Origin: JAQVPN01 sp036170435
Lineage (GTDB): Bacteria > Patescibacteriota > Gracilibacteria > BD1-5 > UBA6164
Assembly (NCBI GenBank): GCA_036170435.1
Contig: JAVHPF010000071.1
Span: 1 to 33,391 of the forward strand
Direction: 5' to 3'
Length of the DNA stretch: 33,391 nucleotides
The notes under the pieces are model-generated. The model saw only the letters and a list, made by a program, of their open reading frames with translations, was not told the DNA's origin and did no database searches. The position numbers were made by a program, and so were the translations under genes. This document shows, piece after piece, positions 9,670 to 19,823 of this stretch (positions are counted from its first letter, which is position 1; the number at the start of each line of letters is the position of its first letter).

Positions 9670-11490
9670 ATGAATACTAAAGATATAACTATTCGATTGA
9701 TTTGATATCCAGATTTTTTTCGACCTTTTTTGTGATATCTAGGAGCTATAAATCTCAATCATTTATTTTGGAATTTTATTTTTTCTGATAAAATATTAAG
9801 TTTATGAATTATAAAAGAATTATCAGAGGATGAAAAAAATAATTTTAAATATATACTAAAAAATATTACATTAGCATATGAGATATTTTTTTTATATTCA
9901 AAAAATAATCCACAAGTAAATCACCTGTTTTATGCAATTAATATTATTACTCAATTATTAAATATAATAAATAAAAACTTAAAATATGAAGAAATTAATT
10001 TTTATGGAACATTTCGATATAAATGAGATGTATTTAATAATATAGAAGAAACATTAATATATAAATTTTTAGATTTATATAAACATGAGTTTGATAAAAT
10101 TGAAGAAAATTCTATTTTGTATATAAATATACAATTTTCTGAGCAAATTAATCAAATTAAAATATTACAGTATTTTTTTAAAAAAATATATAAAAATATT
10201 TATTTTCATATTGATATAACGCATATCATAGAATTTGAAAATAAATTATATATAAAAAAAATAATTTTAAATTCTATCGAAAATATTGTTAAATTTACTA
10301 TGGATATGAATAGGGTTGATTCTATATCAGAAATAATAAAATATGGTGATTATTTTTTATGACATAAAAATATAAATGTATATATTTTTAATAGAGGATG
10401 TTATTATAGAAAATGCACTTTTTGTAATATATGAAAAATGTGACTCATAATGAATAATGAATCTAAAAATATAATAAATAATTTAATTACGACTGCAAAT
10501 AATGGTCTATTTGATACACTGCATATAGATGATCCTGATATACAACCTGAAGAAATTACATATATTTCTCAAAAATTTATCGATCATAATGTCAATCTTA
10601 AAATACATATTAGAACGAGATTTTCAAAAAAATATAATAGAAAAACATTAGAAATCATGTATAAATGATGAGTAAGATTTATGGGAGTATGATTAGAAAG
10701 TGCATCTCCAAGATTAAATAAACTTATAAATAAATATGAAAATAATATATGAACGGATGATTTTGATGAACTTATTAAAGATTGTTTTGAAGTAGGAATA
10801 AATATACACATATATACTATATTTTGATTTCCAACTGAAACAAAAAAAGAAATAAATATGACGAAAAAATTTTTACTTAAAAATTTTAAGCAATATCCAT
10901 ATTTTACTTATACTGCTTGATCATTTTGACTTAATAGATGAACATATATATATAATAACCCTGAAAAATTTAATTTAAAAATTAAATTTCAAAATTCATG
11001 AGTTGAAACTTTTATATCATCTTTTTATGAAAAAAATATTGCCAAAAATTCATTATTTTTAGTAAATATTTTATTGAAATTGGAAAATACAATGTTTTTT
11101 AAGAGTAAATTTCTTTTTAAAAAAACATCATTAGGTAATTTATTTTGGTCATTCATTGAAAATTCAAGACTATTTCATATGTATAAAATGTATTATTCTA
11201 AAAATCCATTTTTAGAATTTTGGCAACGAAATAATTGACTAACAAAAAGAAATTATAAAAATAAAGAGTATAAATTAATGAGATATTATCAAATAATAAA
11301 GGGGAAAGATAAAATATATATAAAAAATCGGATTAATTTTGAACAAATTGAAATTCAATCAGAAATATTATTATTTTTAGAATACTATGATGAAGATAAA
11401 AAATTAATTGAAAATTTAGAAAAATATAATATAATAAATCAAGATACTATCTATAAAATGGTACAATCATATTTTTTTTTGTTGAAATAA
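9670..11490 (+). CDS. Radical SAM protein, CX4CX2C type, B12-binding-domain-like architecture
   Basis: This 606-residue protein carries its cluster motif late, at GCYYRKCTFC (C244, C249, C252), with four rather than three residues between the first two cysteines. After it come IHIRTRF, FMGVGLESASPRLNKLINKY and IYTIFGFPTETKKE, which match the BchE/cobalamin-dependent radical SAM superfamily. The N-terminal 240 residues are diverged; alternating strands such as NSILYINIQFSEQ may be a worn B12-binding domain, without a visible DxHxxG. The last 70 residues (FEQIEIQSEILLFLEYY onward) look like a small winged-helix domain, perhaps PqqD/RRE-like. It is a paralogue of the gene at 11665. Substrate unknown. 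Confidence 0.83.
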
Positions 11491-11509
11491 GTATGGTTAA
11501 AAATTAATG

Positions 11510-11550
11510 AATAAATTTGATGTAATATGCATAATTATATCAAATTTATT
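11510..11550. repeat. Perfect 12-bp inverted repeat (hairpin) in the 174-nt gap
   Basis: AATAAATTTGAT (11510-11521) and ATCAAATTTATT (11539-11550) are exact reverse complements separated by 17 nt. The loop (11522-11538) is itself nearly palindromic around ATGCAT. It lies just after the stop at 11490. No clean T-tract follows on the plus strand, so a classical terminator is uncertain; an attenuator, operator or mRNA-stabilising hairpin is equally possible. The rest of the 174-nt gap holds no convincing gene. Confidence 0.6.
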
Positions 11551-11664
11551 GTAGGAATATAGTGTTTGTTTATACAAAAATATGTAAATATGAAGTAAAA
11601 ATAATAGCAATAAAAACCTAGAAGTTGAATTATAAAAAAATGGTTTAATTTATAAAATATATAT

Positions 11665-13761
11665 ATGGTTCATAGTATACATGTAAAATCTATTTCAAAA
11701 CTTTCTTCCCATATTCATGCAGAAGAAAAATTATATAATAGATGGTCTGATTATGTGGATATTTCTTATATATTTTGGTATAAGATATTATCAAATATTT
11801 TTCTTTCTTCATTTTTTAAAAACTATCTGTTTTTTATAAAAGATAGTTTGTCGAGTCATGATTATTCACTAACAAAAGATAAATTAAATTTTATTCTCTC
11901 AAATATAGAAACAGCTAAAAAGAATGTAGATTTTAAAACGAGTACATTATGTCCCACATGAAATGATGTCTTTTTTTCATATAAATTATTTTCTGAAATT
12001 GTATCATACATAAATCATTTTTATAAAAATGATGGAATCCACATCAAATTAGACAGTGGAATTCTTTTTCAAAGAGAAATAAATTCTATTGAAAGTATTA
12101 TAGAAAATATAAAATTTTATCAAAAAACAAATTTTTTTATAGAATTAATAGAACCTATAATTATAAATATATTTGAACAACAGGATGATATTGTATATAT
12201 ATTTGATATTTTTTGGCCAAATGAATTTATATTAGTTTGAATAATATGAGAAATATTAAAGAAAAGAAATAAAAGAATTATTATTGTGGTAGATTTTTCA
12301 AATGCAAATGAACAGTTTGATTTTTCTCAATGGACAGATATTTTAATAAAATCTCCAGAAATATTTATCTATTATGATTATTTTATTATTGATAGAGATT
12401 TTTGAACTTGATTGAAGCAGATTCAGCAATATTTAGATTGATATTTAGAAAAAAGTAAAATTCAAAATGTTATTTTTAAACAAGAAGATACTATTATTTA
12501 TAATAAAATAAAAAATTCTGATTTACCAGATGATATGTTTATACAGTTTATGCATTCTACTTTTACTGATAAAAATATTTGGAAACTTATGAATAAAAAA
12601 CATATTGCAGCTAGATTATTACCATATAAGTGTTATTGGAATCAATGTAGTTTTTGTGCTATAAATTCAAATAATAAATTTATTTATAATAAAAATTATT
12701 CATATGATTTTTTTGTAGATCAATGGATTGCATATATTCAAAAATATAATATAGAATCTATAAATTTTCTTGATGAAGCTATTTTACCGAGAGTTATTAT
12801 TTTATTTGCAAAAAAATTGGTTCAACTTAATTTATATGTAAATTATCAATTTAGAACGAGATTTGATAGATTATATACCTATGAAAATTGTAAGATTTTA
12901 AAAAAATCATGATGTTCATTCTGTTGAATATGATTGGAATCAGCAGTAGAAAGAGTTAATCAAGAAATTGGGAATAAATGAAATTTTTGAATTACACTTG
13001 CAGATAAGTTGAAAATAATACATTCTTTTGATCAAGCATGAGTATCATTTCATAATTATTCTATTATGTGATTTCCATGAGAAAGTCTTACAGAATCAGC
13101 TATTACATATAAATTTTTAAAAAATAATATTATTCATTCAAACTATTATACATGTACTCCAAATATTTTTTGCCTTATGAAATGACCAAAAATATTTAAT
13201 GAACAAGAAAAATATTGAGTAGAAATAGATAAAAATAAATTAGAGAATCCATTTAGTTTAGTATATGAATTTACTTATCATGAGAAAAAGATAAATTATA
13301 CTTTGTTATATAAATTTGTAGGAGATTTACATAAAACTCAATTTTTACCATGGTTATTAGATAATAATCAAATAAATTCAATAAGTTTTTGGGAATATAT
13401 AGATAGATCGTGAATTTTTTATATCATGAAAAAATATTATACTAGCAATCCATTTTATATATACAAAAATATTAATAATGCTATATTGGAAAAAAAGATA
13501 GAAGAAATATGTAATACGAAATTTAAATTATCATCATATATTCAAATATCAGAATCGGATGATCATATTAAATTATATTTATATGATTGGGTTTGATGTA
13601 AAAATACGATTTTTTCTACAAGATATAGAAAATTTATTACATGTTATGATGAAAATATTTCTTTGAAAGAAAATTTAAGAGATTTGGAATATCATTTAGA
13701 TAAGCAAACAGAAGAATTGATATATTTATTATTAAAAGATAGAATACTTATGAAATTATAA
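11665..13761 (+). CDS. Radical SAM protein, CX4CX2C type, paralogue of the 9670 gene
   Basis: This 698-residue protein has KCYWNQCSFC (C323, C328, C331; CX4CX2C), then VNYQFRTRFDRLY, FCGIGLESAVERVNQEIGNK and YSIMGFPGESLTE. These are the same landmarks, in the same order, as in the 606-residue protein just upstream. An N-terminal region with DDIVYIFDIFWPNEFILVG and KRNKRIIIVVDF resembles a Rossmann-like B12-binding domain but lacks an obvious cobalamin histidine. The C-terminal 40 residues (ISLKENLRDLEYHL onward) again look like a small helical, PqqD-like end. It starts after the largest gap in this run (174 nt with a hairpin), so it may begin a second transcription unit. Substrate unknown. 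Confidence 0.83.
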
Positions 13762-13767
13762 TGAATA

Positions 13768-14751
13768 ATGTGTATTATGAATAAATTAAATTTTAAAAAT
13801 ATTCAAATAATGAAAGACTTTGCTTATTTTTCAAGTGATAGTTTGATTTTTTATTCTCTTTATATATGAGTAAAAACAGCAATGGATCTTTGGATAGAAG
13901 ATAATATTTTTCAAGATTTTGTTAATTTTTGTAAAAAACATCATATTTATTTGAAGTATGATATTAAATTTGTAGAAAGTAGTGATGATACTCTTTATAA
14001 AAAAGTTATATGAAGTGAAAATCTTACTACTACAAAAACTATCTGAGAAAGCATTGTATCTACAAATAAATGAAGATTACATTGTTTCATTTCTATGAAT
14101 CAAATAAGTGTAGAAAATTTATATAAATATTGATGGTATCCAATAGTTGTCTGAAATAGAGTTATTTATAAAAATTTTCATGATTTAAGTGAATTTGGAA
14201 AATATTTATGATATCCTTCTTGTTGTACGGAATTCTTTTTTAAAAAAAATGATTGGAGGTTTTATAATTTTCCTTATGAAATTTATAAAAATTCTCAAAT
14301 ATATGATTATAGATGTAATCCTTTTTGGAAAGATTATTTTTGAATTTCATATATATATCATATGCCATGTAATTTTTGATGTAAAGATACGATTGAATAT
14401 GTTCAAAAAATAATATATGAACTAGAAAAACAAGAACCTGAAATGGTTTTTCTGATTGAAACATATTTATTGTACCCAATTTTATGTATGAGAGAACAAA
14501 AAATGTATGCTTTTCAGTGAGAAGTTTCTGAAAACAATACTATCATACAATATTCACAATATTTTCATTTATGACATAAATCAGAATTGGACTTAAGTTT
14601 ATATTTAGATCAAGGAAATAACATAAAGATAGAATGAAACTTTATAAATATTTATTTGAATGAAAAAAAAATATTTTCTTATAATTACTCTTTTTCAGAT
14701 GAAATAGAAATTCCGTTTATTATACAATTTAAAAAATATCCATATGTTTAA
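13768..14751 (+). CDS. GYPxCC-motif protein, DUF483-like
   Basis: This 327-residue protein has a central FGKYLGYPSCCTEFFFKKN motif and, about 45 residues later, IYHMPCNFGCKDTIEY. The pair 'GYPxCC...F' and 'H-x-PC-x-x-x-C' recalls the DUF483 family, whose function is not established as far as I know. The four cysteines could bind a metal or iron-sulphur cluster. The start used is ATG 13768, 6 nt after the previous stop; ATG 13777 is nearly as good. The stop overlaps the start of the next gene by 8 nt. Within a block full of Fe-S enzymes, a role in cluster-dependent modification or substrate handling is plausible but unproven. Confidence 0.72.
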
Positions 14752-15202
14752 AATTTTGTATAATAAAATATTATGAATAAATTATGTAGAGAGAGATATA
14801 AATCATATTTATGAGAATATTCTTAGAAAAGATAATGTCTATGAGTTATTGGTAAAAAAATACTTTAATAATATCATAGCTTTTAAAAAAATATTAATTA
14901 TTTTAGAAAAACTTCCATTATATACATCTACTGAATTATCTTTTTTATCTTATATATACGAATTGAATCAGCAATGGGAACAAGCTATTCAAATAATGGA
15001 AAAAGTTATTTATATAGAACAATGACAAAATATAGATAGTTGGATGGATTATGGTCATTTTTTAAGAAAAATATCATTATATGAAGATATTTCAAACACA
15101 TTATTATTAAATTTGGAAAATTATATGAATCAATATAATGATTCTATAAAAGAAAAATATAAACAAATATCAATAATAGAATTTTTATATGAAAAGATAT
15201 AA
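14744..15202 (+). CDS. Small helical TPR-like protein
   Basis: This 152-residue protein starts at ATG 14744, inside the end of the GYPxCC gene (8-nt overlap in another frame), which implies translational coupling. The middle reads as a tetratricopeptide-like helix pair: LSFLSYIYELNQQWEQAIQIMEKVIYIEQ followed by SWMDYGHFLRKISLYED. There is no signal peptide, catalytic motif or cysteine cluster. It may be an adaptor for its coupled partner. The ATG at 14773 opens a frame that hits a TAG after 17 codons, so it is not the gene start. Confidence 0.68.
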
Positions 15203-15258
15203 TAATTTATTAAATTATTTTAGATAAACTCAATAATTTGATGTAACTAAAAAATATT

Positions 15259-16548
15259 ATGCAATACTATATTCTCACAATACTGATAATAATATTTTTA
15301 TATTTCAATATAAAAATATTATTATCAGATATAAAAATGAAAATTATTCCTAATAAATACCTAATGTATTTATTAGGAATAATACCTTTTTATTATATAT
15401 ATTTTTTTATATACTTATGAAATATAGATGGAGTAAACTTATTATTAAATTTAATAATAAGTTTCATAATAAGTTTTATATTATATTATTATTCTATTTG
15501 GAATGCATGAGATGCTAAATATGTTCTTGTTTTATCGTTATTTATACCAAATACTTGAATGGTACCATTTATATGAAATATAGCTTTAATAACAATAATA
15601 TATTTATTTCTATATTTTTTTTATTTCTATTTTTGAAAATGTTTTTTTAATTTATCTTATTTTAAGAGTCTTTATAAAAATATTTATGTAGATTTAAGTG
15701 AAAAATTTATATTTTTTATCAAATCTCATGATGGAAAGTATTATAAAAAAATTATTTTTTTTAAAATATTGAAATGGATTTTATTATTTTTAATATTTTT
15801 TGTAAGTATTAGATTAGCTAGATTATATATTATTAATGATATAAAAACAAGTATTTATTATATTGATATACTTAAATATTTAGAAAATTATTTTATATAT
15901 ATATTATTAGCTGTTATTTTTATATTTATTTTTAATTTATATATAATTAGATTATGTATAAATAAATTTAAAACATTTTTATATAAAAATGTTTGAATAA
16001 AAAATAATTTTACTTTAGATTTTATTTTAATTTGAATACTTTTAATCTTATTAATGAGTTTTATAGGGTATGAATATAGTATAAATGCAAATCAAATACA
16101 AATTTATTTAATACAAATTTTTACCATATATATATGGTTATATTGAATTTTTATTATTTTAAGATATAGTTATAAAATTACTTTTCAAATATCTGAAGAA
16201 AATTTAATTAATATTAAAGATCTTAAAATAGGTGATATAGTTGATAAACAATATTTAGTAACTATGTTTTGAAAGCAGTACCCTAAAGATTATTTTTTAG
16301 ATATAGAAAGAATAGTTGATAATGAAACAAAAAATAAACTCCAGGATATATATACATATATAAATAAATATCATGAAGAAAATAAAACAGAATGATTTAA
16401 TAAAGTACAAACTATTAAAATATTAAAAACATTTTCTTTTGGAGGGTATATATTTTTATGATTTATACTGACTTATTTTATCTCAGATACTATATATAAA
16501 TATTTTTTAAATTTTGTAATTGAGTATTTTAAAATTAAATATTTGTAA
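15259..16548 (+). CDS. A24 prepilin-peptidase-like integral membrane protein
   Basis: This 429-residue, strongly hydrophobic protein has the two aspartates of type IV prepilin (A24) peptidases. D24 lies in LLSDIKMKIIPNKYL (the 'D...iPN' motif at the end of helix 1) and D85 in IWNAGDAKYVLVLSLFIPN (the GDxK motif). These enzymes cut the leader of prepilins at the membrane. The A24-like core takes up only the first 130 or so residues. The rest adds further membrane helices and a cytosolic, charged stretch (about residues 310-390), so this is larger than PilD/TadV. In this context it may cut another exported substrate; that is inference. It ends 14 nt inside the convergent gene. Confidence 0.75.
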
Positions 16549-17485
16549 TTACTTTATCTATAATATTTTGTTTTTCTTTTTTTGTTAATTTTTGAGGAAT
16601 AACTGTGACATAATTATAGTATTCTTTTTTTTTCCATATTCAAGCACAAATATTTTTCAAATCACAACTATAACATTGGCTTTCTTTATAATGTTTCCAA
16701 GATTTTCATTTTTCTTTACTGAGATCTCTATTATCTAAAAAATAAACTATTCGTTCTTCACTTTTAATAATTTTTCTTGTTTCTGTAGATGCATATTCAA
16801 ATCATCTCATAAAACAAAGAGGTAATTTTTCTACCCTAAAAGTTCTTCATGTTGATTCTAAAAAAGATAATGATTTTACAATATGAATTCATGCAATATC
16901 AAAATTTGGTAGTGTTGACATGGCAATATTTGTTTTTCTCATCATAACAGGATCTAAATTATTCCATACAAAATGCTGAATTTGTGGGAAAAATTTCACT
17001 ATGAATTTTACAGTTTTATCTAAATGATTTTGATTATATTTATTAATAACACAATTTATTTGAACTCGTATTCAAAGTTGTAAAGCATTTTGAATAGATT
17101 GTACTATTTTTTTATAACTTCCTGGTGTATTGGTTAAAAAATCATGAATTTCTGGAATATAAGAATAAAATGAAAAATGTATTAATGATAATCAAGCATC
17201 TTTTAATTTGGTTATATATTCTAAATTACTGCACATCATTCCATTTGATATAATTCTACAGTTCATATTTTTAGACACACTATACTGAATCCATTTATCT
17301 AAATCAGGAGATAATGTAGGTTCTCATCATGTAAAAATAATTCAAGAATATTTTCTAGAAACAAAATCATCTATAAGTTTTAGTCATTTTAAATAACTGA
17401 TATTATTTCCATTATTTGGATTACTACAAAAATGACAAGCATTATTACAATACCTATTCACTTGTATGTATCATATATTAGCCAT
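16535..17485 (-). CDS. Radical SAM protein (first of a three-gene minus-strand set)
   Basis: This 316-residue protein reads from the minus strand with CNNACHFC at C13, C17 and C20, then GIIFTGGEPTLSPDL, with both GG codons as TGA. The C-terminal part carries LPLCFMRGFEYA and QCYSCDLKNICAGIW, a short cysteine set resembling the end of MoaA/SPASM-like enzymes. It aligns motif by motif with its neighbour at 17487-18389, from which it is separated by one base, so the two are paralogues in one operon. Its last 14 nt overlap the end of the forward A24-like gene in a tail-to-tail arrangement. Substrate unknown. Confidence 0.86.
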
Positions 17486-17486
17486 T

Positions 17487-18389
17487 TTACTCTTTAATTA
17501 TCGGTATAAATTCATTCCAACCATACATTTCTGGATATTCTTTCCATGGTCATTCACAATAATTATATTTTATACATTTTTTACATTCAGTTCTTTTAAT
17601 TTTTCCATCATTCCATCTATAATCAGAATAACTTTCTATTACACTTTCTGCATCATGAATTATAGTATCAGGCATAATATTTTCTACTATAGCCCATTCG
17701 TATCATTGCATTAAACAATAGGGGATAGCCTCTGTATAAACTTTTACTCATTTGTCTTTTGCTAAATCGAGTGCTTTATGTATATATGGTATTATAGTTG
17801 ATTTTTTTGGCACAACACTTGTTTTGTTTTTATTAGCACTTCCTAATATATGAACAAAAGCGAATTGAAATTGGTTGACTCATAATTTTATAAGCAAAGC
17901 AGTTAATTCAGGAATTTCTTTATAATTAGATTGAGTAATAACTGAGTTCATGATTATAAATTGGCCTAATTGTTTTAAAAGAATGATTCATTTGATAACT
18001 CTCTCCCATGCTCATGGAGTATTCACCTGTTTATTGTGAGTTTCTTTATTAAATCAATGTATAGATGGAGCAAATTCTGTTACTCATGCATGTATTAATG
18101 CTTTTACATATTCAAGTTTATCAAAATTAGTTCCATTTGATTGAATTTGAATTTGTGTATATCATAATTGTTTTGCATATGTTACCGATTCTATAAGATC
18201 TTTATGCACAGTTGGTTCTCATCATGTAAAAACAACATACTTTGCTCATTTATTTGATTCTTGTAATAATATATCTTTTATCTCATGTATTTTTTTTGGT
18301 TTAAATTTATATCTTTTATCTCACTGTACACAAAAAGTACAATGGTTATTACAAGCAAATCACACTTTTAAATCTATTCTTTTTAACAT
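17487..18389 (-). CDS. Radical SAM protein, paralogue of the 16535 gene
   Basis: This 300-residue protein has CNNHCTFCVQGDKRY at C13, C17 and C20 and VVFTGGEPTVHKDL about 45 residues later. It then has IQIQSNGTNF, APSIHGFNKETHN and a PGAWERVIKGI stretch, which are well kept features of peptide-modifying radical SAM enzymes. The end has IPYCLMQGYEWA and ECKKCIKYNYCEGPW...GWNEFIPI, an auxiliary-cluster-like cysteine set. The ATG is 55 nt downstream of the third minus-strand radical SAM gene, so all three are probably co-transcribed. Substrate unknown. Confidence 0.88.
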
Positions 18390-18444
18390 AATGATTATAG
18401 ATAATGTATAAAATATTTTTCAATAAATATTTATATAAAATATA

Positions 18445-19728
18445 TTATTTTTTTATTGATGTTAAAATACTAAATCAATAACTTCTAATAAAATTTATAT
18501 GAATTCATTCACAATTATGAGTATATTTACAATTTTTGCAATTCAAAGATTTTTTTCTATATAAATGTTTTATATATTTATCTGTATAATCTTTTATTGT
18601 GTTTGATTCTTTTATATCATTATAATTTTCATATATTCAACTTCCATTTAAACATTTTGGTATATTGATAAGTTTTTTTCAATGAGAAATTTGTCTATTT
18701 AGATATACAAGAAAATCTTCTTTTGTTTTTCAATATTTTTCATAAATTGTATTTGGAGACTCTTCTCAAGAAATAATTTTGAAACTCGAATCAATGAGTA
18801 ATTTACTTTTTCAAATATTTTTTATAAAATCAAAACAATATTGTTGTTGAAAACAATATGTACAAGCATCTCAATAACATTTTGGTTTTATTTTTCATTG
18901 GGATTCTATAAATACTTGAAATGTATGCAATGAATTTCACATAACTTCATCTTTTATTTTTCTTGGATCTTGAATGAGATCTTCATATCATTCAAAATAT
19001 TCTACTGGAAAACGATTCGTCCACATAAATACTCATCATATACGAGATAATTTCCAAGTTTCCATTAACTTTTCTTTATAATCCTCTAAATTATAAAATA
19101 ATTTTTCTTTATTTTTCTGAAATCATTTTCCAAAAGGAATAATTTGTAAAATATCAAATTCATATATTCATAATTTTATAAAAAATTTTACTATATTTGG
19201 TAAATAAGCTATATTTATTTTATTTACTACTATATCTATATTTATAATTATATCTGGGTGATTTTTTTTTATATAGATAAGTCATTGAATTGATTTTTTA
19301 AAAGCTCAAGGAGTTGCTACTAAATAATCATGAAGAAAATTATTATGACCATGAAAAGAAAAAGTAATTTCTTGAAGTCAACTCCTGAATACTTTTTCAC
19401 AAAAAAAAATATTAGCAAACATATTTCAATTAGTAACAGTTTGTATTCTATTATAACCTACATTTTTAGCATATGCTATATATTCAGCAAATTTAGGATT
19501 TATAGAAGCTTCTCAACCTGATATAATAATTCGATTATCATATCATATTTTAAATTCATTTTTTATTTTTTCTTTTATTTCATTTTCTTTTGGAAATGTT
19601 CCATTTTGAGCATCTGAGTCGTGACAAAAAATGCATTTATTATTACATGCTGAAGCTATACGAACCCATCTACGATTTTGTTTTATAGCTGGTTCTTTTA
19701 ATGAAAGATATTTTTGATTGAGTAACAT
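18445..19728 (-). CDS. Radical SAM protein with extended cysteine-rich C-terminus
   Basis: This 427-residue protein has ASACNNKCIFCHDSDAQ (C28, C32, C35), then IIISGGEASINPKF and QTVTNGNMF. SFHGHNNFLHDYLVATPGAF follows, keeping the same order of motifs as its two downstream neighbours. It is longer by about 120 residues. The extra C-terminal part has KCYGDACTYCFQQQYC and, at the very end, LNCKNCKYTHNCEGIHINFIRSYG, so two auxiliary iron-sulphur clusters are plausible. It is the promoter-proximal gene of the minus-strand set and diverges from the HExxH gene. The GGEA in place of GGEP is a modest change. Substrate unknown. Confidence 0.87.
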
Positions 19729-19755
19729 ATATGTATATATAATGTATAAAAAAAT

Positions 19756-19784
19756 ATTTTACTATTGTATATTTTAATATTCAA
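19756..19784 (-). promoter_or_regulatory. Candidate promoter of the minus-strand radical SAM operon
   Basis: On the minus strand TTGAAT (plus 19779-19784) and TAAAAT (plus 19756-19761) are 17 bp apart. The -10 is 28 nt upstream of the ATG of the 18445-19728 gene. The -35 overlaps that of the forward promoter for the HExxH gene, so a bound regulator could control both directions together. Confidence 0.45.
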
Positions 19785-19808
19785 ATATACTTTCGATATT
19801 ATTATAAT
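19780..19808 (+). promoter_or_regulatory. Candidate promoter of the HExxH hydroxylase-like gene
   Basis: TTCAAA (19780-19785) and a perfect TATAAT (19803-19808) are separated by 17 bp, 16 nt before the ATG at 19824, implying a very short leader. The -35 shares five bases with that of the divergent radical SAM operon. Confidence 0.48.
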
Positions 19809-19823
19809 AAATATTTCTAAAAT

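Noticed and set aside
11507..11554. Tiny ORF MNKFDVICIIISNLL in the 174-nt gap as a precursor peptide
   Set aside because: Only 15 codons, and it is formed by the arms of the inverted repeat; the hairpin explains it better.
14773..14826. ORF from ATG 14773 as the start of the TPR-like gene
   Set aside because: Ends in TAG after 17 codons; the true frame starts at ATG 14744 and reads TGA as Gly.
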